A DNA stretch of 7,995 nucleotides from JBDHTS01 sp039808845 (GTDB lineage: Bacteria > Pseudomonadota > Alphaproteobacteria > Micavibrionales > Micavibrionaceae): positions 1 through 7,995 of the forward strand of contig JBDHTS010000098.1 in the NCBI GenBank assembly GCA_039808845.1, written 5' to 3'. The position numbers and the translations under genes are program-made. Of the stretch, positions 1-4,689 are shown piece by piece; position 1 is the stretch's first letter, and each line of letters opens with the position of its first letter. The notes below the pieces were generated by a model, which made no database searches, was not told the DNA's origin, and worked only from the letters and a program-made list of their open reading frames with translations.

Positions 1-1
1 G

Positions 2-949
2 AAGAAATTCTACCGGGACATGCTGCTGATCCGCCGCTTCGAGGAAAAGGCCGGGCAGCTGTACGGCATGGGCCTGATCGGCGGGTTCTGCCACCTGTAT
101 ATCGGCCAGGAAGCGGTCGTTACCGGCATCCAGTCGGTTCAGGAGGAACAGGACAGCGTCGTCACCGCCTATCGCGATCACGCCCATATGCTGGCCTGCG
201 GCATGGACCCGAAAGGGATCATGGCGGAGCTGACCGGGCGCGAGGGCGGATACAGCCGTGGCAAGGGCGGCTCCATGCATATGTTCAGCCTGGAAAAGAA
301 TTTCTTCGGCGGCCACGGGATCGTCGGCGCGTCGACGGGCATTGGCACCGGGCTGGGGTTCTCTCACAAGTACAAGGAAGACGGCGGCATTGCGGTCGCC
401 TATATGGGCGACGGCGCGTCGAACCAGGGCCAGGTTTATGAATGCTTCAACATGGCGGCGCTGTGGAAGCTGCCCATCCTGTATGTGATCGAGAACAACG
501 GCTACGGCATGGGCACCTCCGTCAAGCGCCACGCGGCGGGCGATCTGTACCGCCGGGGCGAGCCGTACGGCATTCCGGGCGAGCGGATCGACGGCATGGA
601 TGTTTTCTCCGTGCGCAACGCGGCGCGCCAGGCGGTCGATTATATCCGCGCGGGCAACGGCCCGTATCTGCTGGAAGTGATGACCTATCGCTATCGTGGC
701 CACTCCATGTCCGATCCCGCGAAGTACCGGACGAAAGAAGAGGTCGCTAGCTACAAGGATGAAAAGGACCCGATCGACCGTATCCGCCGGATGATCCTGG
801 AAGAGACTTCGGTCAAGGAAGACGAGCTGAAATCGATTGAAAAGGAAATCAAGGACATCGTCGCCGAAGCTGCCCAGTTTGCGCAGGACTCGCCCGAACT
901 GGACAAGAGCGAACTGTGGACGGATGTTCTGAAGCCGGTGGAAGAATAA
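2..949 (+). CDS. pdhA: Pyruvate dehydrogenase E1 component, alpha subunit (5' end outside window)
   Basis: This subunit and E1 beta form the thiamine diphosphate (TPP) dependent decarboxylase of the cytoplasmic pyruvate dehydrogenase complex, which decarboxylates pyruvate and acetylates the lipoyl groups. The frame is open from base 2, and the residues before the first ATG at 20 (KKFYRD) match the family. That ATG is therefore internal, and I estimate about 30 residues lie upstream. Counting from the ATG at 20, the TPP/Mg motif starts with G-D-G-A at residues 130-133 and ends with N-N at 159-160. The loop R-Y-R-G-H-S-M-S-D-P, which corresponds to the phosphorylated loop of mitochondrial E1 alpha, is at 224-233. 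The C-terminus is complete, ending in TAA. The GC-rich codon use matches pdhB and pdhC. The next gene in the ancestral operon would be pdhB, but a foreign-looking cassette now separates them. Confidence 0.96.
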   Translation, partial: KKFYRDMLLIRRFEEKAGQLYGMGLIGGFCHLYIGQEAVVTGIQSVQEEQDSVVTAYRDHAHMLACGMDPKGIMAELTGREGGYSRGKGGSMHMFSLEKNFFGGHGIVGASTGIGTGLGFSHKYKEDGGIAVAYMGDGASNQGQVYECFNMAALWKLPILYVIENNGYGMGTSVKRHAAGDLYRRGEPYGIPGERIDGMDVFSVRNAARQAVDYIRAGNGPYLLEVMTYRYRGHSMSDPAKYRTKEEVASYKDEKDPIDRIRRMILEETSVKEDELKSIEKEIKDIVAEAAQFAQDSPELDKSELWTDVLKPVEE

Positions 950-954
950 AGAGG

Positions 955-993
955 TTAACACGAAGCATGGAAGATAACGCGAAGGTCACGAAG
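955..993 (+). repeat. Left inverted-repeat arm of the GxxExxY cassette
   Basis: The arm starts 5 nt after the pdhA stop codon and runs into the GxxExxY gene. It holds CACGAAG at 959-965, CGCGAAG at 978-984 and CACGAAG at 987-993. The ATG at 967 lies inside the arm, so the first nine codons of the gene are repeat sequence. Confidence 0.7.
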
Positions 994-1365
994 ATTTCTT
1001 TTGATCCTCTTTCAAAGGAAGTGGTTGATACTACTTTTTATATCCACCAGACGCTTGGATCTGGATTGCTGGAATCAATTTATGAAGAATGCTTTGCTAT
1101 GATATTGGCGCGTAAAAATATACCTTTCAGCATACAGAAACCTCACGATGTTTATTTTGAAGGGGAACGGTTAAAAACAGCCTTGAGGCTGGATCTCGTT
1201 GTTAATGACCAGATCGTGGTCGAGCTTAAAAGCGTTGATAAGTGTACGAACGCTCATACGGCTCAGATACTGACTTATATGAATACCGGCAATTATAAAA
1301 CCGGCTTTCTAATCAACTTTGGCGAGCCTTATTTTAAAAAGGCTATTCAAAGGTTTGTTATATAA
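967..1365 (+). CDS. GxxExxY family protein, PD-(D/E)XK nuclease-like fold
   Basis: This 132-residue protein has the defining motif G33-L-L-E36-S-I-Y39. Downstream is a pattern that resembles a PD-(D/E)XK nuclease core: D76, then E87-L-K89, with H97 and Q100 further on. The C-terminal G-F-L-I-N-F-G at 113-119 is also typical of the family. Its length is normal. GxxExxY proteins are widespread, mostly uncharacterised, and have been related to restriction-endonuclease-like folds; nuclease activity here is unproven. I chose the ATG at 967. An in-frame ATG at 916 would put its first residues inside the end of pdhA, and the family normally starts close to the motif. The possible Shine-Dalgarno agagg at 950-954 lies 12 nt from the start, a long spacing. 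The gene is AT-richer than pdhA and pdhB and appears to be a recent arrival. No role in PDH function is expected. Confidence 0.85.
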   Translation: MEDNAKVTKISFDPLSKEVVDTTFYIHQTLGSGLLESIYEECFAMILARKNIPFSIQKPHDVYFEGERLKTALRLDLVVNDQIVVELKSVDKCTNAHTAQILTYMNTGNYKTGFLINFGEPYFKKAIQRFVI

Positions 1366-1403
1366 CTTCGTGAACTTCTTTAACTTCAAACGCTTCGTGT
1401 TAA
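1366..1403 (-). repeat. Right inverted-repeat arm of the GxxExxY cassette
   Basis: The arm begins immediately after the GxxExxY stop codon and ends 4 nt before the pdhB ATG. It carries CTTCGTG at 1366-1372 and 1393-1399, the complement of the CACGAAG units in the left arm. The last 12 bases are an exact reverse complement of 955-966. Confidence 0.7.
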
Positions 1404-1407
1404 GAAA

Positions 1408-2850
1408 ATGACCACAGAAATACTGATGCCCGCGCTTTCGCCGACGATGACGGAGGGGAAGCTTGCCCGCTGGGTCAAGAAGGAAGGCGACACGGTCAAA
1501 GCCGGCGACGTAATCGCCGAGATCGAGACGGATAAGGCCACGATGGAAGTCGAGGCTGTGGACGAAGGAAAGCTCGGCAAGATTTTGATCGCCGAAGGCA
1601 CGGAGAACGTGGCCGTTAACACGCCGATTGCCGTTCTGCTGGAAGAAGGCGAAGACGTGTCGTCAGTCGTCGGTCGCCAGTCGTCAGAAAAGAAAGAAAC
1701 GGCGCATGAAGACGTGCCCATGGCTGCCAAGCAGACGACTGATGACCGGCAACCGACGGCAGCAGCCCAGCCGGAAGGCAAGGCCATCGCCAACCGCGAT
1801 ATCCTATATGCGCAGGGGCAGGTGATCGAGCCGCCGAAATTCAATGAGGCCGCTTTCCTGGAACATCCTAAGGATCAAACGGTCCGTGAAGCCCTGCGCG
1901 ACGCGATGGCCGAGGAAATGCGCCGCGACGAAACGGTTTTCCTGATGGGCGAGGAAGTGGCTGAGTATAACGGCGCTTACAAAGTTTCTCAGGGCTTACT
2001 GGACGAATTCGGACCGAAGCGCGTGATCGATACGCCGATTACCGAGCACGGTTTCGCGGGCCTGGCTGTCGGCGCGGCGATGAACGGGCTGAAGCCTATC
2101 GTCGAGTTCATGACGATGAACTTCGCCATGCAGGCCATCGACCATATCATCAACTCCGCCGCCAAAACTTTGTATATGGCGGGCGGCAAGCTGGGATGCC
2201 CTATCGTGTTCCGCGGCCCGAACGGCGCGGCGGCCCGCGTGGGCGCACAGCACAGTCAGGATTACGCCAGCTGGTATGCGCATGTGCCGGGCCTGAAAGT
2301 CGTGGCGCCCTGGAGCGCAGCGGACGCAAAAGGCCTGATGAAAGCTGCCATCCGCGACCCGAACCCGGTCATCATCCTGGAAAACGAAATCATGTACGGC
2401 CAGACCTTCGCCGTGCCGACCGATGAGGATTTCGTTATTCCCATTGGCCGCGCCAAGATCGAGCGTGAAGGAACGGACGTCACGCTGGTGGCCTATTCCA
2501 TCATGGTCGGCAAGGCGCTGCAGGCCGCCGAAAAGCTGGCGGAGCAGGGCATCAGCGCAGAAGTCATCAACCTCCGCACCATCCGGCCGCTGGACCGCTA
2601 TACGATTATCGAGAGCGTCAAGAAAACCAACCGGATCGTGAGCGTCGAGGAAAGCTGGCCGTTCGCGGGCATCGGTTCCGAAATCGCCGCGCTGTGCATG
2701 GAACATGCGTTTGATTACCTGGACGCGCCCGTGAGGCGCGTCTGCGCCGCCGACGTGCCGCTGCCCTATGCCGCCGGGCTTGAAGCGCTGGCCCTGCCGC
2801 AAGTGGACGAGATCGTCCATGCGGCGAAAGAGGTTTGTTATAAGGATTAA
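1408..2850 (+). CDS. pdhB: Pyruvate dehydrogenase E1 component, beta subunit with N-terminal lipoyl domain
   Basis: This is the second half of the E1 decarboxylase of the pyruvate dehydrogenase complex, 480 residues. Residues 1-83 are a lipoyl domain with the lipoylated lysine predicted at K43 in the T-D-K-A context. Such a domain fused to E1 beta is an alphaproteobacterial arrangement. Residues 84-156 are a low-complexity linker, of which 85-118 are encoded by inverted heptanucleotide repeats. The transketolase-like E1 beta domain follows from about 157. It shows G-E-E-V at 181-184, whose glutamate is expected to contact TPP, then D-T-P-I-T-E-H-G at 208-215 and Q-H-S-Q at 281-284, with the conserved active-site histidine H282. 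A C-terminal transketolase domain covers roughly 345-480. The ATG at 1408 is certain from lipoyl-domain homology. No good Shine-Dalgarno precedes it, because the cassette ends 4 nt upstream. Confidence 0.96.
   Translation: MTTEILMPALSPTMTEGKLARWVKKEGDTVKAGDVIAEIETDKATMEVEAVDEGKLGKILIAEGTENVAVNTPIAVLLEEGEDVSSVVGRQSSEKKETAHEDVPMAAKQTTDDRQPTAAAQPEGKAIANRDILYAQGQVIEPPKFNEAAFLEHPKDQTVREALRDAMAEEMRRDETVFLMGEEVAEYNGAYKVSQGLLDEFGPKRVIDTPITEHGFAGLAVGAAMNGLKPIVEFMTMNFAMQAIDHIINSAAKTLYMAGGKLGCPIVFRGPNGAAARVGAQHSQDYASWYAHVPGLKVVAPWSAADAKGLMKAAIRDPNPVIILENEIMYGQTFAVPTDEDFVIPIGRAKIEREGTDVTLVAYSIMVGKALQAAEKLAEQGISAEVINLRTIRPLDRYTIIESVKKTNRIVSVEESWPFAGIGSEIAALCMEHAFDYLDAPVRRVCAADVPLPYAAGLEALALPQVDEIVHAAKEVCYKD
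1659..1761. repeat. Inverted arrays of a 7-nt repeat inside the pdhB linker
   Basis: The left arm is four tandem heptamers: gtcgtca, gtcgtcg, gtcgcca, gtcgtca (1659-1686). The right arm is four heptamers in the opposite sense: gacgact, gatgacc, ggcaacc, gacggca (1734-1761). A 47-nt spacer separates them. The reverse complement of the right arm ends in agtcgtc and contains ggttgcc, matching the left arm imperfectly, so the transcript could form a long imperfect hairpin. The element is translated as residues 85-118, including S-V-V-G-R-Q-S-S and T-T-D-D-R-Q-P-T. Since seven is not a multiple of three, the reading frame shifts through the unit. Confidence 0.75.
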
Positions 2851-2867
2851 TACTGGCTGGTGAAACA

Positions 2868-3296
2868 ATGCCTGACGTTTTCCTTACAAGCACGTTCCGT
2901 AATGACTGGAACAGAGCCTTTAATCTTCGTATTGGTGAAGTGTTAAAGGAGATGGGATTAAGTTCTTTTTTGCCGCAAAAAGATAGTAACCAGACCGCAA
3001 ATCGCAAAACAATTTATGAGGAAGATATTAAGGGTTTAACGTCATGCCGCGGTCTTCTTGCTGTCGGCGCTTTAACGCAAACAGCGAACTGGGGATTTGA
3101 AATTGGCTACGCAACCGCTAAAGGAATGCCCGTTGTCGTTTTGACTGACAAGGATCATCCGATTGAACTTATGTGCGAAGGCGCAGCATTTGAAGTTATC
3201 TCCGTGGATAATCTTGACAGGATAGAAGCTTACAAAGACCGTTTAGAATCCGTATTGCTTGCAACGTTTAATCATCCTCAAAGGATACTTTCGTGA
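2868..3296 (+). CDS. Nucleoside 2-deoxyribosyltransferase-like protein
   Basis: This 142-residue protein resembles the nucleoside 2-deoxyribosyltransferase / DNPH1 superfamily, whose members cleave or exchange the N-glycosidic bond of (deoxy)nucleosides or nucleotides. The start V-F-L-T-S-T-F forms the first strand. E-E-D-I at 51-54 supplies an acidic residue (D53) matching an active-site Asp of the family. G-F-E-I-G-Y-A at 76-82 contains E78, the expected catalytic glutamate, and P-I-E-L-M at 98-102 matches the later conserved block. The second Asp of Lactobacillus-type enzymes, after the central strand, is not obvious, so a hydrolase or a diverged activity is possible. The gene is AT-richer than the pdh genes. 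It starts 17 nt after pdhB with no strong Shine-Dalgarno. Its TGA shares one base with the pdhC ATG (TGATG), which suggests translational coupling. Substrate and reason for lying in this operon are unknown. Confidence 0.75.
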   Translation: MPDVFLTSTFRNDWNRAFNLRIGEVLKEMGLSSFLPQKDSNQTANRKTIYEEDIKGLTSCRGLLAVGALTQTANWGFEIGYATAKGMPVVVLTDKDHPIELMCEGAAFEVISVDNLDRIEAYKDRLESVLLATFNHPQRILS

Positions 3297-4615
3297 TGCC
3301 AACCAATATCCTGATGCCCGCCCTGTCCCCCACCATGACCGAAGGCACGCTTGCGCGCTGGGTCAAGAAGGAAGGGGACGATGTAAAGGCCGGTGATGTG
3401 ATCGCCGAGATCGAAACCGACAAGGCGACGATGGAAGTCGAGGCCGTCGATGAAGGCAAGCTTGGCAAGATCCTGGTGCCGGAAGGGACGGCGGGCGTGG
3501 CGGTCAACGCGCCGATCGCGGTGCTGCTGGAGGATGGCGAGGATGTGGGGACTATAAAGGCTGAGGCTGCGAAGAGCCCCTCACCCGAAACGCCAAGGGG
3601 CGTTTCGACCTCTCCCAAGGGAGAGGTGAAGGATGCTGGTTCCCATGGCGCTTTTTCTGCACCTCTCCCTAAGGGAGAGGTCAAACCGCCTCTTGGCGAT
3701 TTGGGTAAGAGCAAGCGGACATTCGCTTCCCCGCTGGCCCGCCGCATGGCGGAGCAGATGGGGATCGATCTGTCGTCTATTCAGGGTTCCGGCCCGCATG
3801 GACGGATCGTGAAGGACGATTTAGTCGTGAGTCGTGAGTCTGGAGTCGTGAGTCAAAAAGCGACGCAAAAACTAACGGCTAACGACTCACGACTCACGAC
3901 TGCAAAACAGCTCGCCGATGCCTACGGCATGAAATATAAGGAAATCCCGAACAACAGCATCCGCAAGGTCATCGCGCGCCGCCTGGTTGAATCCAAACAG
4001 ACCGTGCCGCATTTCTACCTGACCATCGAATGCCGGATCGATAACCTGCTGGCCGCGCGGGCGGAGATCAACGACAAGGCTGACGGCAAGTTCAAGCTGT
4101 CTGTGAACGATTTCGTCATCAAGGCTGCCGCCAACGCCCTGAAAGCCTATCCTGCCGCCAATACGGCCTGGACGGATGAGGCGATCCTGCAGTTCGAGCA
4201 CGCGGATATCTCCGTGGCGGTTTCCACGCCGAACGGGTTGATCACGCCGATCGTCAAGGCTGCTGAAACCAAAGGCCTGAAACAGATTTCAGAGGAGATC
4301 AAGGATCTGGCGAAGCGCGCCCGTGACGGGAAACTGAAACCGGAGGAATTCCAGGGCGGTACGTTCTGCGTCTCCAATCTCGGCATGTACGGGGTCCAGG
4401 AATTCGGCGCGATCATCAACCCGCCGCAATCCTGCATCCTGGCCGTCGGCGCGGGCGAGCAGAAACCTTATGTCGATAAGGGCGAGATCGGAATCGGCAC
4501 GTTCATGAAATGCACGCTGTCGGTGGATCACCGTTCGGTGGACGGATCGGTCGGCGCTGAGTATCTCCAGATTTTGAAGCAGTACATCGAAAACCCGATT
4601 TCGATGATCCTGTAA
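3296..4615 (+). CDS. pdhC: Dihydrolipoamide acetyltransferase (E2 of pyruvate dehydrogenase)
   Basis: This is the core subunit of the pyruvate dehydrogenase complex, 439 residues. It accepts the acetyl group on its lipoyl arm and transfers it to CoA. Residues 1-83 are one lipoyl domain, with the lipoylated lysine predicted at K43. Residues 84-142 form linker 1, largely repeat-derived. Residues 143-176 are the peripheral subunit-binding domain (motif G-S-G-P-H-G-R at 164-170). Residues 177-213 form linker 2, also repeat-derived. The catalytic acetyltransferase domain covers about 215-439, with the active-site block D-H-R-S-V-D-G at 411-417 (H412, D416). I chose the ATG at 3296 over the GTG at 3293 because it gives the family N-terminus M-P-T-N-I-L-M-P. 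It also sits 10 nt after the aagga at 3281-3285. The ATG overlaps the preceding stop by one base. All domains and catalytic residues look intact despite the repeats. Confidence 0.96.
   Translation: MPTNILMPALSPTMTEGTLARWVKKEGDDVKAGDVIAEIETDKATMEVEAVDEGKLGKILVPEGTAGVAVNAPIAVLLEDGEDVGTIKAEAAKSPSPETPRGVSTSPKGEVKDAGSHGAFSAPLPKGEVKPPLGDLGKSKRTFASPLARRMAEQMGIDLSSIQGSGPHGRIVKDDLVVSRESGVVSQKATQKLTANDSRLTTAKQLADAYGMKYKEIPNNSIRKVIARRLVESKQTVPHFYLTIECRIDNLLAARAEINDKADGKFKLSVNDFVIKAAANALKAYPAANTAWTDEAILQFEHADISVAVSTPNGLITPIVKAAETKGLKQISEEIKDLAKRARDGKLKPEEFQGGTFCVSNLGMYGVQEFGAIINPPQSCILAVGAGEQKPYVDKGEIGIGTFMKCTLSVDHRSVDGSVGAEYLQILKQYIENPISMIL
3580..3628 (+). repeat. REP-like palindromic element, copy 1, in pdhC linker 1
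   Basis: This 49-nt element contains two successive perfect hairpins. The first pairs cgaaacgcc (3586-3594) with ggcgtttcg (3599-3607) across a 4-nt loop. The second pairs acctctccc (3608-3616) with gggagaggt (3619-3627) across a 2-nt loop. It is read in frame as linker residues 96-111, which include S-P-K-G-E-V. The form resembles intergenic REP-like palindromes common in proteobacterial genomes; that comparison is from memory. Confidence 0.75.
3660..3709 (-). repeat. REP-like palindromic element, copy 2 (inverted), in pdhC linker 1
   Basis: On the minus strand this 50-nt stretch matches copy 1 at about 40 of 49 positions by hand alignment. Its hairpin acctctccct (3661-3670) with agggagaggt (3672-3681) is perfect, while the second hairpin has decayed. 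The two copies face each other across 31 nt, giving a larger inverted pair. It encodes residues 122-138, including L-P-K-G-E-V, which echoes the S-P-K-G-E-V of copy 1 because the inner palindrome reads the same on both strands. Confidence 0.72.
3823..3901. repeat. Inverted arrays of a 7-nt repeat inside pdhC linker 2
   Basis: The left arm has a 7-nt period: agtcgtg, agtcgtg, agtctgg, agtcgtg, agtc (3823-3854). The right arm runs in the opposite sense: ctaacgg, ctaacga, ctcacga, ctcacga, ct (3872-3901). The outer 18 bases, 3823-3840 and 3884-3901, are perfect reverse complements. A 17-nt A-rich spacer lies between the arms. The element encodes residues 177-202 between the subunit-binding and catalytic domains. 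It is the same kind of structure as the repeat in the pdhB linker, with a related heptamer. Confidence 0.8.
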
Positions 4616-4622
4616 CAATATT

Positions 4623-4668
4623 GTCATCCCGGACCAGCGACGCGCAGCGAGCGCCGATCCGGGATGAC
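4623..4668. repeat. Intergenic palindromic repeat after pdhC
   Basis: A perfect 11-bp stem, gtcatcccgga (4623-4633) with tccgggatgac (4658-4668), encloses a 24-nt GC-rich loop region. Sequences of the form GTCATCCCGG...CCGGGATGAC are, from memory, a common dispersed palindrome in alphaproteobacterial genomes. It lies 7 nt after the pdhC stop and 21 nt before the hydrolase start. It could stabilise the 3' end of the pdh message or hinder read-through. It lacks an immediately following T-tract, so it is not a standard intrinsic terminator. Confidence 0.75.
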
Positions 4669-4689
4669 GTAATGGAGAGATTTTTTTTA

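Larger units (their letters stand above)
955..1403. mobile_element. Candidate GxxExxY-gene cassette bounded by inverted repeats
   Basis: This 449-bp segment lies exactly between pdhA and pdhB. It is clearly AT-richer than both neighbours and begins and ends with inverted repeats. The outermost 12 bases are perfect (ttaacacgaagc at 955-966 against its reverse complement at 1392-1403). The match continues imperfectly inward to a second perfect 8-base block (tcacgaag at 986-993 against 1366-1373). By hand, about 32 positions match over arms of 39 and 38 nt. The arms are rich in the unit CACGAAG or its complement. Only one gene, the GxxExxY gene, lies inside, and there is no transposase, so movement would have to be driven in trans. 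That it is mobile is inference from its boundaries and composition. No clear target-site duplication is visible. Confidence 0.55.

Noticed and set aside
1996..2868. Long minus-strand open frame opposite pdhB (about 290 codons)
   Set aside because: Antisense shadow of a well-supported gene; the composition is arginine/histidine-rich and no domain is recognisable.
2842..3286. AAGGAT at 2842-2847 and 3281-3286 as a target-site duplication around the NDT-like gene
   Set aside because: Only six bases match, and removing one copy with the insert would delete the pdhB stop codon, so it does not restore a sensible ancestral junction.
3580..3709. Repeat cluster in pdhC as a CRISPR array
   Set aside because: There are only two copies, in inverted orientation with internal palindromes, no series of equal spacers, and they lie inside a coding sequence.
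3580..3901. pdhC as a frameshifted or broken gene because of the repeats
   Set aside because: The frame stays open from 3296 to 4615, and the lipoyl, subunit-binding and catalytic domains all keep their key residues.
4623..4688. Hairpin followed by eight T residues as an intrinsic terminator for the pdh operon
   Set aside because: Twelve nt separate the stem from the T-run, and the T-run lies between the hydrolase Shine-Dalgarno and its ATG, so it is better read as spacer.
4621..4689. TTG at 4621 or ATG at 4672 as the hydrolase start
   Set aside because: The TTG start would translate the palindromic repeat and has no ribosome binding site; the ATG at 4672 overlaps the ggagag that suits the ATG at 4690.
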